NCBI RefSeq assembly: GCF_016093545.1
Contig: NZ_JADKYX010000006.1
Location: 221,817-285,816, forward strand
Direction of reading: 5' to 3'
Origin: Massilia rhizosphaerae
GTDB taxonomy: Bacteria > Pseudomonadota > Gammaproteobacteria > Burkholderiales > Burkholderiaceae_D
Length of the DNA: 64,000 nt
Shown here: piece by piece, positions 36,389 to 44,577 of the stretch
Layout of the letters: each line of letters starts with the position of its first letter
Numbering within the stretch: the stretch's first letter is position 1
Made by a program: the position numbers and the translations under genes
Notes under the pieces: model-generated
Told to the model about the DNA's origin: nothing
What the model saw: only the letters and a program-made list of their open reading frames with translations
Databases searched by the model: none

Positions 36389-36483
36389 CACAACCCCGGT
36401 TGGTTTCCAGACAGTGTTAAAATCTTGCTTCTCTTCAACCGATCACGCATTCGTCTGTCCGTGTGGACATCCAGAAAAACCTG

Positions 36484-36509
36484 ATTAGTTGATCGATTTA
36501 GTCAAGTAT
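36484..36509. promoter_or_regulatory. Candidate IscR type 1 binding site and iscR promoter
   Basis: On the minus strand the site reads ATACTTGACTAAAT followed by CGATCAACTAAT. The left half matches the IscR type 1 consensus closely, while the right half is degenerate. The TTGACT inside it could serve as a -35 element. It lies about 96 bases before the iscR start and fits autorepression by cluster-loaded IscR. Confidence 0.7.
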
Positions 36510-36541
36510 AGCGTATTTCGCCAGCCTTTGCTTGGTCCCCC

Positions 36542-36747
36542 AAATTCGGGGTCAGAGCAAAATTTGGGGTCAGAGCACTTGTTGTGGTAATAGCCACTCG
36601 GCATTTCCACGCCCGCTCGCGCGCAGGCCCGTCCGCGCTTCACGACGTCACGGCAATCGAGCGTCCCGTGTCTCGGCTGACGATATCGCTTCAAATCAAT
36701 TGTCCGAAAAAGGGCTCTGACCCCAAATTCAGCACTGACCCCGAATT
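36542..36747. repeat. REPIN-like element: two direct plus two inverted GGGGTCAGAGC copies
   Basis: Direct copies AAATTCGGGGTCAGAGCA and AAATTTGGGGTCAGAGCAC lie at 36542-36559 and 36560-36577. Inverted copies (GCTCTGACCCCAAATT and GCACTGACCCCGAATT) lie at 36714-36729 and 36732-36747. They enclose 136 bases unrelated to the spacer at 13218-13351. The right edge touches the stop codon of the next gene. Confidence 0.8.
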
Positions 36748-37517
36748 CAGCGGCGGCGCAGCAAGTGCATCGGACCGAACAGTTGCTGCATGCCTGCGTG
36801 GCGGATGAACGACAGGTTGTACGGGTGCTCGGCGTGGATCTGCGGGAAGCAGGCCGTCTCTGGTACCTTGTTCAATTGCTCGGCGATCTTGCCCCACAGG
36901 ACCAGCGTCGGCTTGTCCGCCCGCTCCGCCAACGCGGCGAACACGGCGCGCTGGAACGGCACCCACGCACGCGCTTCCTGGACCGGCGGCACGTGTTTGC
37001 GGAACACGAGGGCCGCATTCAATAACAGGAAGCCGTGGCCCAGCAGGTTGTCCTGCAGCTCGGCCAAGGTCTGGATCGATCCGTCCGTCGCCGCCGCCTT
37101 CGCGACAGGCGCCAGCGCCGCACCGCCCGTATCGTCCGGGCTCAGCTGGCCCTCGGCCACGAGCAGCATCTTCATGAAGTTGCGCAGCGACGTCGCGCGG
37201 TTGACGGGCTTCGACAGTCCCGTGTCCGACCACAGCGGCCCCACCGCGCCGTCCATGAAGCACACGCCCGTCGCGCTCTCCTCGCGCGGATACGGCCCCT
37301 CCCCCACGAGCACGTAGCGCACGGCCGGCAGCGGCAACGCGAAGGCCGCGAACAGGCGGCCCGCCGTCGGCAGGTAGTGGTCGTGCGCGAGATCGGGCAG
37401 GTAGGCGGGCGCGGCCCGCATCATGGCGTCGAGACCGGCAATGAGATGCGGACGCCAGGAAGCGTCGGCGCGTTGCAGGGCATCGAGGATGGCGGTGGGA
37501 ATGGCGTGGTCCGGCAT
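36747..37517 (-). CDS. Divergent uracil-DNA-glycosylase-like protein
   Basis: A 256-residue protein with the overall UDG fold pattern. Strand-and-loop motif A appears as RYVLVGEGPYPREESATGV, where classical UNG has GQDPYH. Motif B is near the C-terminus as HAEHPYNLSFIRH, where UNG has HPSPLS. The catalytic Asp and the His of motif A are both missing (GEGPYP). Helix NFMKMLLVAEGQLSPDD and the core LLLNAALVFRKH (UNG: LLLNxxLTV) are retained. It may be a different superfamily member or a non-catalytic one. The start at 37517 (MPDHAIPTAIL) is chosen over the frame to 37571 because the extra residues are not conserved-looking. Confidence 0.7.
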   Translation of the reverse strand: MPDHAIPTAILDALQRADASWRPHLIAGLDAMMRAAPAYLPDLAHDHYLPTAGRLFAAFALPLPAVRYVLVGEGPYPREESATGVCFMDGAVGPLWSDTGLSKPVNRATSLRNFMKMLLVAEGQLSPDDTGGAALAPVAKAAATDGSIQTLAELQDNLLGHGFLLLNAALVFRKHVPPVQEARAWVPFQRAVFAALAERADKPTLVLWGKIAEQLNKVPETACFPQIHAEHPYNLSFIRHAGMQQLFGPMHLLRRR

Positions 37518-37680
37518 GGCATTAATCGAGATCAAAGAGCGGCAGATTGTAGCCGACCCGCGTTCGCGCAAGGCCTCGCGCCCAGGCTGTTCCGCAATTC
37601 AACGTAGCGTCCGACATGCGCGAAAGCGTGCATCATGCATCGCGTTTTCAACGCCGACGAACGTATGGGAGGAGCTTCAA

Positions 37681-38139
37681 ATGCAGACCATTCAGGATGT
37701 GATGACCCGCGACGTGCAAAGCGTTTCGCCGCAGGAAACCGTGCAGCGCGCCGCGCAGTTGATGGATGAACTCAACGTGGGGGCGATCCCCGTGCTGGAC
37801 GGCCACAAGCTGGTCGGCATGATCACCGACCGCGACATCACGGTCCGCTCGACGGCGGCCGGGCAGGCGCCGGGGCAGACGCGCGTGGGCGACGTGATGA
37901 GCACCGACGTGCGCACCTGCGCGCCGAACCAGACCGTGGACGAGGTCCTGGGCCAGATGGGCGACGTGCAGATCCGCCGCGTGCCGGTCGTCGACGAGAC
38001 GTCGCACGAAGTGATCGGCATCGTCTCGCTGGGCGACATGGCGGCCAAGCATTCGGCCGGCATCGACCACGCGCTGGAAGAGATTTCGACGCCGGCCGCG
38101 CCGGACCGCTCGGCCCCCGGGTCGCAGACAAGGCACTGA
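37681..38139 (+). CDS. Tandem CBS-domain protein
   Basis: A 152-residue protein of two CBS motifs. The first is IQDVMTRDVQSVSPQETVQR with VGAIPVLDGHKLVGMITDRD (about residues 3-58). The second is VGDVMSTDVRTCAPNQTVDE with RRVPVVDETSHEVIGIVSLG (about 68-125). The pair usually forms a dimeric disc that binds adenine nucleotides. A polar tail with Pro and Ser follows. GGGAGG precedes the ATG at 37681. It is a single gene, followed by a hairpin terminator. A regulatory role is inferred, and the partner is unknown. Confidence 0.9.
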   Translation: MQTIQDVMTRDVQSVSPQETVQRAAQLMDELNVGAIPVLDGHKLVGMITDRDITVRSTAAGQAPGQTRVGDVMSTDVRTCAPNQTVDEVLGQMGDVQIRRVPVVDETSHEVIGIVSLGDMAAKHSAGIDHALEEISTPAAPDRSAPGSQTRH

Positions 38140-38157
38140 GGCGCGGCGCGCGAGACC

Positions 38158-38183
38158 ACGCGGCGGCGGATGCGCCGCGTTTT
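38158..38183. terminator. Terminator between the CBS gene and maiA
   Basis: ACGCGGCG pairs with CGCCGCGT around GCGGATG and is followed by TTTT on the plus strand. It lies 18 bases after the CBS-gene stop. Confidence 0.7.
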
Positions 38184-38194
38184 CCTGCCGGGGC

Positions 38195-38839
38195 TTACTC
38201 GGCGTCCGGCTGGTTCGACGGATGCGCCGCCACGAAGGCCGGAATTTCCACGCAGGCCGTATTGATGCGCGCGATGTTCGGATAGGCCGAAATGTCGATG
38301 CCCTGGCGCTGCGCATTGAACACCTGCGGCACGAGGAAGCAGTCGGCGATGGTCGGCAGATAGCCGTGACACAGCGGGCCCGCGCTGGGGTCGCGCGCCA
38401 GGTGTTTTTCCAGCACGTCGAGACCGCCCAGCAGCCAGTGGCGATACCACTGCGTCTTGACCTCTTCCGACAGGCCGAGCTCGTTCACGAGATAGCGCAG
38501 CACGCGCAGGTTGTTCACCGGATGGATGTCGCACGCAACAATCTGCGCGAGCTCGCGCACGCGCGCGCGCCCGGCGGCATCCTTGGGCAGCAGCGGCACC
38601 TGCGGGTACTCGTCCTCCAGGTACTCGAGGATGGCCATCGACTGCGTCAGCGTGATGTAATCGTCCTGGAAGGTGGGGACGAGGCCGCTGGGATTCATCT
38701 TGACGTAGTCCGCCTGCAGCTGTTCGCCGCCGCCGCGCAACAGGTGCACCGGGACCGCATCGTACTGGAGCCCCTTGAGGTTGAGCGCGATGCGCACCCG
38801 GTACGCGGCCGAACTGCGGAAATAGGTATAGAGCTTCAT
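38195..38839 (-). CDS. maiA: Maleylacetoacetate isomerase
   Basis: A 214-residue zeta-class GST that isomerises maleylacetoacetate to fumarylacetoacetate in tyrosine/homogentisate breakdown. The signature SSAAYRVRIALNLKGLQY is complete, followed by NPSGLVPTFQDDYITLTQS and SMAILEYLEDEYPQVPLLP. The C-terminal domain has the family's PTIADCFLVPQVFNAQR. Its start overlaps the stop of the FAH-family gene by four bases (ATGA), so the last two steps of the pathway are coupled. No homogentisate dioxygenase gene is in the window. Use in a gentisate pathway (maleylpyruvate) is the alternative. Confidence 0.92.
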   Translation of the reverse strand: MKLYTYFRSSAAYRVRIALNLKGLQYDAVPVHLLRGGGEQLQADYVKMNPSGLVPTFQDDYITLTQSMAILEYLEDEYPQVPLLPKDAAGRARVRELAQIVACDIHPVNNLRVLRYLVNELGLSEEVKTQWYRHWLLGGLDVLEKHLARDPSAGPLCHGYLPTIADCFLVPQVFNAQRQGIDISAYPNIARINTACVEIPAFVAAHPSNQPDAE

Positions 38840-39861
38840 TCCTTCCTCCCGTGATAGTGTGCAACCTCCTGGTCAATGGCGCCGAAGATACTGGCGCCGT
38901 CGGCATCGAACATCTCGATACGGACAGTATCGCCGAAGCGCAGGAAAGGCGTGCTGGGTGCCCCTTGCTCTATCGTCTCGTACATACGCAGCTCGGCCAG
39001 GCAGCAATAGCCCACGCCGCCGTTGGCGATGCTCGAGCCGTGCAGGCTGCCCTGCTTGTTCGACACCGTGCCCGAACCGATGATGGCCCCGGCGCCGAGC
39101 TCGCGCGTCTTCGCGGCGTGCGCGATCAATTGCGCGAAGCTGAACGTCATGTCGTCGCCCGCGTTCGGACGGCCGAACGGCTGATCGTTCAACGTCACCT
39201 GCAACGGCAGACACACCTTGCTGTCGCGCCATGCATCGCCGAGCTCGTCCGGTGTCACGGCCACCGGAGAAAACGCACTGGCCGGCTTCGACTGGAAAAA
39301 GCCGAACCCCTTTTCCAATTCCTTCGGGATCAGGTTGCGCAGCGACACGTCGTTGACCAGCATGATGAGGCGGACGGCCCTGGCCGCCTGGTCGACGGTC
39401 GCGCCCATCGGCACGTCGCCGGTGACGACCGCCACCTCGGCCTCCAGGTCGACACCCCATTCCTCGGACAGCACGGCGATCGGATCGCACGGGCCGACGA
39501 AGGCATCCGAGCCGCCCTGGTACATCAGCGGATCCGTGTAGAACGACGGCGGCACCTGGGCGCCGCGCGCCTTGCGCACGAGTTCCACGTGGTTGATGTA
39601 GGCCGATCCGTCGGCCCACTGGAAGGCGCGCGGCAGCGGCGACGCGCACTCTTCCTCGATGAAGGATTCCGCTCCCGTGGCCGTGCCGGCGTTCAGCTGG
39701 TCGTAGATCTTTGCAAGGTGCGGCGCGACGTGGTCCCAATCGTCCAGCGCCTGCTGCAGGGTGCGCGCAATCTTGGGGACGGCCTGGCAGGTGACCAGGT
39801 CCCGGCTGACGACGACGAGCGTACCGTCGCGGCCGCCCGACTTCAGGGTAGCGAGTTTCAT
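38836..39861 (-). CDS. Fumarylacetoacetate hydrolase family protein
   Basis: A 341-residue FAH-family hydrolase. An N-terminal cap domain of about 75 residues (MKLATLKSGGRDGTLVVVSR) precedes the catalytic fold. The metal ligands lie in EEWGVDLEAEVAVVTGD and in VNDVSLRNLIPKELEKGFGF. The C-terminal part has GAGAIIGSGTVSNK, the conserved GTGTV-type turn. Together with the overlapping maiA it is likely to hydrolyse fumarylacetoacetate or fumarylpyruvate. It is divergent from a LysR regulator across 95 AT-rich bases and is probably its target. Confidence 0.9.
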   Translation of the reverse strand: MKLATLKSGGRDGTLVVVSRDLVTCQAVPKIARTLQQALDDWDHVAPHLAKIYDQLNAGTATGAESFIEEECASPLPRAFQWADGSAYINHVELVRKARGAQVPPSFYTDPLMYQGGSDAFVGPCDPIAVLSEEWGVDLEAEVAVVTGDVPMGATVDQAARAVRLIMLVNDVSLRNLIPKELEKGFGFFQSKPASAFSPVAVTPDELGDAWRDSKVCLPLQVTLNDQPFGRPNAGDDMTFSFAQLIAHAAKTRELGAGAIIGSGTVSNKQGSLHGSSIANGGVGYCCLAELRMYETIEQGAPSTPFLRFGDTVRIEMFDADGASIFGAIDQEVAHYHGRKE

Positions 39862-39956
39862 GGCGTTTCCTTCAACGATTTAATGTTTCCGCCATTAAAA
39901 AATAAAACGGACTATCATACAAACAATATTTTTCGCTCTATTTATCGGACTTTCTG

Positions 39957-40976
39957 ATGAATCCAACCCTGCGCCAGATGCGCGCCTTCGTTGCCCTGGC
40001 AAAGACCGGCAACTTTACGCTTGCCGCACAGTACATGCACGTTACACAGTCAGCTTTGTCCGGTTTGATCAAAGAGTTGGAACAAACTCTCGGCGTCCGT
40101 GTCGTCGACCGCAATACACGACGCATCGCACTCACCGAAACAGGGAACGAACTGTATCCCCTATTCAGCCAGATGATCGACGATCTCGACCGTGCGCTTG
40201 CGAACATTGCGGACCAAGCGCAACTCAGGAAGGGCATCGTGCGCGTCGCCGTGCCTCAATTGATGGCCTGCACCCTGCTGCCGCAAGTGATCGCGGCATG
40301 GCGCGCGCGCTACCCGGACATCGGCATCAGCCTGTCCGATTCGCCGGTCGAAGCGGTGACGACGCGCGTGCTCTCCGGGGAAACGGATTTCGGCATCGGC
40401 CCCGAACGCGACGGCGCGCCGCAACTGGAAGCGCGCGAATTGATGGAGATGCCGTTCGAAGCCGTCGTCCCGCCCGATCATCCGCTGGCGCGGCAAAGCC
40501 GGCTCGGCTGGAGCGATCTCGCCGCGCATCCGCTGATTTCGCTGCGCGGCCAGTTCACGGAACGGCTGCTGGCCGACATGGGAGGCGAACACGGCCGCGG
40601 CAAAGGAGACGGCGCAGGTGAAGTCAACCGCGCCGGCAAAGGCGAGGCCAAAGGCGGCGTCCGGGCCGACAGCCTGCGTGAGATCGCGTTGAGGCCGGCC
40701 CACGAAGTGACCTATATGACGACGGCGCTGGCCATGGTCGCGTCCGGCCTCGGCGTCACCGTGTGCATGCCGTATGCCGCACCGCTCGTCCGCCTGCACG
40801 GCTTGCGCATGCTGCCGCTCGACGCACCGGTATTGACGCGCCGCTTCTTCGTCTACACGCGCGAGCAGCGGTCGCTGTCGCCGGCGGCGACCGCGTTCAT
40901 CGCGTTCCTGTACGACTGGGTCGGCGCGGCCGACAATCCCGCTGGTGCCATACGGCGCAACACGGCACGCGCCTGA
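39957..40976 (+). CDS. LysR-family transcriptional regulator with an effector-domain insert
   Basis: A 339-residue LysR regulator. The helix-turn-helix is in MRAFVALAKTGNFTLAAQYM and HVTQSALSGLIKELEQTLGV. The effector domain begins KGIVRVAVPQLMACTLLPQV. About residues 209-238 form a Gly/Lys/Arg-rich insert (GGEHGRGKGDGAGEVNRAGK and onward) not expected in this family. Homologous sequence resumes at HEVTYMTTALAMVASGLGVT. The usual length is about 305, so the insert explains the difference. It is divergent from the FAH/maiA pair and probably controls it. The inducer is unknown. Confidence 0.9.
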   Translation: MNPTLRQMRAFVALAKTGNFTLAAQYMHVTQSALSGLIKELEQTLGVRVVDRNTRRIALTETGNELYPLFSQMIDDLDRALANIADQAQLRKGIVRVAVPQLMACTLLPQVIAAWRARYPDIGISLSDSPVEAVTTRVLSGETDFGIGPERDGAPQLEARELMEMPFEAVVPPDHPLARQSRLGWSDLAAHPLISLRGQFTERLLADMGGEHGRGKGDGAGEVNRAGKGEAKGGVRADSLREIALRPAHEVTYMTTALAMVASGLGVTVCMPYAAPLVRLHGLRMLPLDAPVLTRRFFVYTREQRSLSPAATAFIAFLYDWVGAADNPAGAIRRNTARA

Positions 40977-41032
40977 CGCCGCAGAACGGCCGCGCTAGAA
41001 TGCAAGTTCCTTTAAGCAACCTCCCGTCATCG

Positions 41033-41605
41033 ATGTCCCATAACACCATCGCGATCAACCAGCGCATGGGCAAGTTCGACGACCACGCCAGCGTCTGGCT
41101 GTTCGGCTACGGCTCCCTCATCTTCAAGGCCGACTTTCCCTATCTCGAGCGGCGCCCCGCCAGCATCGCCGGCTGGACCCGGCGCTTCTGGCAAGGCTCG
41201 CACGACCATCGCGGCACCGAGACGGCGCCGGGGCGGGTTGTCACGCTCGTGCCGGACCCGGGCGCGACCTGCCACGGCATGGCCTACCTCGTCACACCCG
41301 AGGAATTCGCCCACCTCGATTACCGCGAAAAGAACGGCTACCTGCGCCTGGCGACCGACATCCGATTCGACGACGGCGGCCAAGCGGAAGGCCTCGTGTA
41401 CATCGCCACGCACGACAACGCGGCCTATCTCGGCCCGGCGAGTGAGCGCGACATTGCGCTGCAGATCGCCTCCGCGCGTGGCCCGAGCGGACCGAACAGC
41501 GAGTACCTGCTGGAACTGGCCAAGGCCCTGCGCGCACTCGGCAAGCCCGACCCGCATGTGTTTGAGATCGAGCGGCACCTGCAAGAGTTCCAGCACCGCG
41601 TTTGA
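41033..41605 (+). CDS. ChaC-type gamma-glutamylcyclotransferase
   Basis: A 190-residue enzyme of the ChaC group, which cleaves glutathione to 5-oxoproline and Cys-Gly. The motif VWLFGYGSLIFKADFPYLER (about residues 21-40) binds the gamma-glutamyl group. The catalytic Glu lies in LDYREKNGYLRL. Also typical are RRFWQGSHDHRGT and PGRVVTLVPD. The start MSHNTIAINQRMGKFDD is chosen at 41033; the larger frame upstream is the LysR gene in another frame. It is a single gene. Being near GST-type genes is suggestive of thiol metabolism but not proof. Confidence 0.9.
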   Translation: MSHNTIAINQRMGKFDDHASVWLFGYGSLIFKADFPYLERRPASIAGWTRRFWQGSHDHRGTETAPGRVVTLVPDPGATCHGMAYLVTPEEFAHLDYREKNGYLRLATDIRFDDGGQAEGLVYIATHDNAAYLGPASERDIALQIASARGPSGPNSEYLLELAKALRALGKPDPHVFEIERHLQEFQHRV

Positions 41606-41687
41606 TCCCGCGCGACTCCGTCGCTGCCGTGCGCGGCGCGGCCATGTGTTCTAATCTGTCGAGCCGTACGCCAATCAGGAGATGCCG

Positions 41688-42236
41688 ATGCAGGAGACGC
41701 CGCAGTCACCGCCCCGCCCGCCGTCGGCCAGCGAGCTCGACGACGACACGCTGGCCTTCGTGCGCAAAGTCTTCCACTACGCGCGCGCCGGAGAGGCCGG
41801 CGAACTCGCGACGCTGCTGGGCCAGGGCTTGCCGCCCAACCTGCGCAACGAACGCGGCGACAGCCTGTTGATGCTGGCCTGCTACCACGGCCATGCGGAC
41901 GCGGCCCGGGTGCTGCTGGAACACGGCGCCGACCCGGAACTCATGAACGACGCCGGCCAGACGCCGCTCGCCGGCGCCGCGTTCAAGGGCGATACGGCGC
42001 TCGCCACCCTGCTGCTGGACCACGGCGCGGCGGTCGACCACGCGGGCCCGAACGGCAAGACGGCGCTGATGTTCGCCGCGATGTTCAACCGCGGCGACAT
42101 CGTCCGCCTGCTGCTGGCGCGCGGCGCCGATCCGTTCCGCCTGGACGCGGACGGCAACGCGATCCTCGACGCGGCGCGCAGGATGGGTGCGGCCGACACG
42201 ACGGAATTGCTGGCGGCCGTGACCAACGAACGCTGA
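41688..42236 (+). CDS. Ankyrin-repeat protein
   Basis: A 182-residue protein with four ankyrin repeats. They are seen as LRNERGDSLLMLACYHGHAD, LMNDAGQTPLAGAAFKGDTA, HAGPNGKTALMFAAMFNRGD and RLDADGNAILDAARRMGAAD. A short helical segment precedes them (LDDDTLAFVRKVFHYARAGE). No signal peptide is present, so it is cytoplasmic. The second ATG at 41688 is preferred because AGGAG lies six bases upstream, whereas it directly touches the first ATG. Ankyrin proteins bind protein partners; the partner is unknown. Confidence 0.88.
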   Translation: MQETPQSPPRPPSASELDDDTLAFVRKVFHYARAGEAGELATLLGQGLPPNLRNERGDSLLMLACYHGHADAARVLLEHGADPELMNDAGQTPLAGAAFKGDTALATLLLDHGAAVDHAGPNGKTALMFAAMFNRGDIVRLLLARGADPFRLDADGNAILDAARRMGAADTTELLAAVTNER

Positions 42237-42389
42237 GCGTTTTCGTCTTGGGCGGCGGCGGCGGCCGGGACGGCACGTCGGCCGACCCGTCGTTTGGCGA
42301 CGCTGTCGGCGCTGTCGGCAAGCCGACGCATGCTGTCCGGTGCGCCGGTCCGCCACTCGAGCCCCGCTTGGGGCCCGCCGAGGTCTCGC

Positions 42390-43109
42390 TCAGCGCCCGG
42401 CCGCGCCGTCCTGGCCGCCGCTGGCCGGCCCCCGCTCGATCTCGGCTGCGGCGCGCGTGAGGATCGCGGCAATGCGCCCCTGTTCATCCACCGACGCGCC
42501 CGCGCGCGTCATCAGCGCGCGCTTGAGCGCGTGGCGGGCATCGGCCAGTTCCGCCGACCAGGCGCCGCGTCCGCCCACACCCTCCCCGCCTTCGGCGAGG
42601 GCGCTGCGCATCAGGTCCATCTTTTGCGCGGCCTGCTGCAGCCGCGCAAGCAGCATGTCGACGCGTTCGCGGTTGGCGTCCAGGTGGGCGCGGCCTTCGT
42701 CCGACAGCGAATAACGCTTGCGCGTGCCTTCGAGCTGGATGGTGACCCAGCCCAGGTCCTCCATGCACGCGAGTGCCGGGTACATCATGCCCGGGCTCGG
42801 CGCATAGAAGCCGTTCGACCGCGTTTCCAGCGCCTTGATGAGCTCGTAGCCATGGCTGGGCTGCTCGGCGATCAGCGCCAGCAGCAGCAATTGCAAATCG
42901 TCCGACGACAACTTGCGTCCGCGCGGCAGGCCGCCGTCATCGGAAAAGCCGAAGCCGCCCGGGTGGCCGCCGCGACCGTGGTGTCCGCCGTGGCCGTGAC
43001 CGTGACCGTGGCGAGGGGAGAACCCGGCATGATCGTGGTGGTGATGGTGGCCGTGGTGATGATCGTGATGGTCGTGATGATGATGGCCATGGTGCATCGG
43101 ATGTGGCAT
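42390..43109 (-). CDS. PadR-family regulator with a histidine-rich N-terminus
   Basis: A 239-residue regulator. The first 50 residues are extremely His-rich (MHHGHHHHDHHDHHHGHHHH, then HDHAGFSPRHGHGHGHGG). The PadR winged helix follows at about residues 68-150: LLLLALIAEQPSHGYELIKA, FYAPSPGMMYPALACMEDLG and EGTRKRYSLSDEGRAHLDAN. A C-terminal dimerisation helix completes it. The His stretch could bind Ni, Zn or another metal, so it may be a metal-sensing repressor; this is inferred. A direct-repeat operator lies just upstream. The dGTPase gene is divergent. Confidence 0.87.
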   Translation of the reverse strand: MPHPMHHGHHHHDHHDHHHGHHHHHDHAGFSPRHGHGHGHGGHHGRGGHPGGFGFSDDGGLPRGRKLSSDDLQLLLLALIAEQPSHGYELIKALETRSNGFYAPSPGMMYPALACMEDLGWVTIQLEGTRKRYSLSDEGRAHLDANRERVDMLLARLQQAAQKMDLMRSALAEGGEGVGGRGAWSAELADARHALKRALMTRAGASVDEQGRIAAILTRAAAEIERGPASGGQDGAAGR

Positions 43110-43121
43110 CTTTAACTCCTT

Positions 43122-43149
43122 TATATCGTAAGATACATCGTAAGATATA
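43122..43149. promoter_or_regulatory. Candidate PadR operator with direct repeats
   Basis: ATCGTAAGATA occurs twice (43125-43135 and 43137-43147), and the whole site begins TATATC and ends GATATA. It lies 13 bases before the PadR start, between divergent genes, so it fits autorepression. Confidence 0.65.
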
Positions 43150-43242
43150 GCATGAAGTTGATATCGTCAACCATTATGTAGCACGGTCCGCTACGGGAAA
43201 GGACGGTGTACACTGGCGCACACCTTTTGATTGCGGGGAACG

Positions 43243-44577
43243 ATGTCGATGGAATGGGAACGCCTGGTCTCGACGATGCGCCTGGGCCGCGAGGATGACC
43301 GGGGCGATGGCGGCAGCCGGTCGGAATACATGCGCGACTGGGACAGGCTCGTGTATTCGAGCGCATTCCGGCGCCTGCAGGACAAGACGCAAGTGTTTCC
43401 GCTGTCCGACAGCGATTACGTGCGCACGCGCCTCACGCACAGTATCGAAGTGTCGTCGGTCGGCCGCTCGCTGGGCATGCTGTGCGGCGAGTTCATCAAG
43501 GAGCGCGCGCCGGCGCTGTCGATGGCGCCGCAGGACTTCGGCAGCATCGTGGCCGCCGCCTGTCTCGCCCACGACATCGGCAACCCGCCATTCGGCCATT
43601 CCGGCGAAGCCGCGATCCAGTCATGGTTCGCCGACCACGCCGACCGCTGGCTCGCCGGTCTCGGCGAACGCGAACGCCTGGACTTCCTGCGCTTCGAGGG
43701 CAATGCGCAGGGCTTCCGCCTCGTCACGCGGCTGCAGAACGCCGTCGACCACGGCGGCTTCCAGTTGACCTATGCGGTGCTGGCCGCGTTCATGAAATAC
43801 CCGCGCGCGTCGGATCTGCCGCGCAACAAGGACAAGATCAGCGAGAGGAAATTCGGCTATTTCGCGGACGATGCCGCGACGGCCGCACGCGTCGCCGACC
43901 AGGTCGGACTCGTGCCCAAGGGGCCGGGCGCGTGGGCGCGCCATCCGCTCGCGTTCGTGATGGAGGCGGCGGACGACATCTGCTACGGCATCGTCGACCT
44001 GGAAGACGGCCATCGCCTCGGCCGCGTCTCGTTCGACGAAGCACGCAACCTGCTGTGGCCCATCGCCTTTCCAGACGGCGCCGTCGACAGCCCGTCCTAC
44101 CGGCAACTGGCCGACGACACGGGCCGCGTGGAATATCTGCGCGCCCGCGCCATCGGGCATCTCGTGGACGCCGCGCTGGACGTCTTCCGCACTCACTACG
44201 ACGCCATCATGGACGGCCGCTTCGAGCAGGATCTCGTCGGCGCGTCACGCTTCGCGCCGGAACTCGAGGCGATCGCCACGCTGTCGCGCGAGCGCATCTA
44301 TGCCACGCCGTCGGTGCTGCAGATCGAGGCCGCCGGCTTCGACATTCTCGGCGGCCTGCTGGGCAAGATCGTGCCTGCGCTCGTCAAGCCGGAAGCGGAC
44401 CGCACGCCGGCCGACCGGAAGATCGCCCAGATCATTCCCCAGCCATTCGGCCGCGGCGCCACGCCGTACGCGCGCCTGCTCGGTGCGACCGATTACATTT
44501 CCGGGATGACGGACAGTTTTGCGCTGACGCTGTTCCGACGCCTGCACGGGATCGAGTTGCCGGGAACGATCGTCTAG
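43243..44577 (+). CDS. dgt: Deoxyguanosine triphosphate triphosphohydrolase (dGTPase)
   Basis: A 444-residue HD-domain phosphohydrolase that converts dGTP to deoxyguanosine and triphosphate. The HD metal ligands are THSIEVSSVGRSLGM and ACLAHDIGNPPFGHSGEAA. The N-terminal signature is RDWDRLVYSSAFRRLQDKTQ and VFPLSDSDYVRTRLTHS. Further conserved parts are ADDICYGIVDLEDGHRLG and the C-terminal TDYISGMTDSFALTLF. The start at 43243 (MSMEWERLV) is taken; an ATG six bases later has better ribosome-site spacing. The 3' end overlaps the convergent NadR-like pseudogene by four bases. Confidence 0.93.
   Translation: MSMEWERLVSTMRLGREDDRGDGGSRSEYMRDWDRLVYSSAFRRLQDKTQVFPLSDSDYVRTRLTHSIEVSSVGRSLGMLCGEFIKERAPALSMAPQDFGSIVAAACLAHDIGNPPFGHSGEAAIQSWFADHADRWLAGLGERERLDFLRFEGNAQGFRLVTRLQNAVDHGGFQLTYAVLAAFMKYPRASDLPRNKDKISERKFGYFADDAATAARVADQVGLVPKGPGAWARHPLAFVMEAADDICYGIVDLEDGHRLGRVSFDEARNLLWPIAFPDGAVDSPSYRQLADDTGRVEYLRARAIGHLVDAALDVFRTHYDAIMDGRFEQDLVGASRFAPELEAIATLSRERIYATPSVLQIEAAGFDILGGLLGKIVPALVKPEADRTPADRKIAQIIPQPFGRGATPYARLLGATDYISGMTDSFALTLFRRLHGIELPGTIV

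Noticed and set aside
38195..39861. Gentisate pathway assignment for the GST/FAH pair
   Set aside because: The zeta-class signature favours maleylacetoacetate isomerase. Without a ring-cleaving dioxygenase in the window, the alternative cannot be excluded, so it was not used as the main call.
42872..43170. Short minus-strand frames rich in Ile/Thr near the PadR start
   Set aside because: They are frame-shifted readings of the histidine-codon run and not separate genes.
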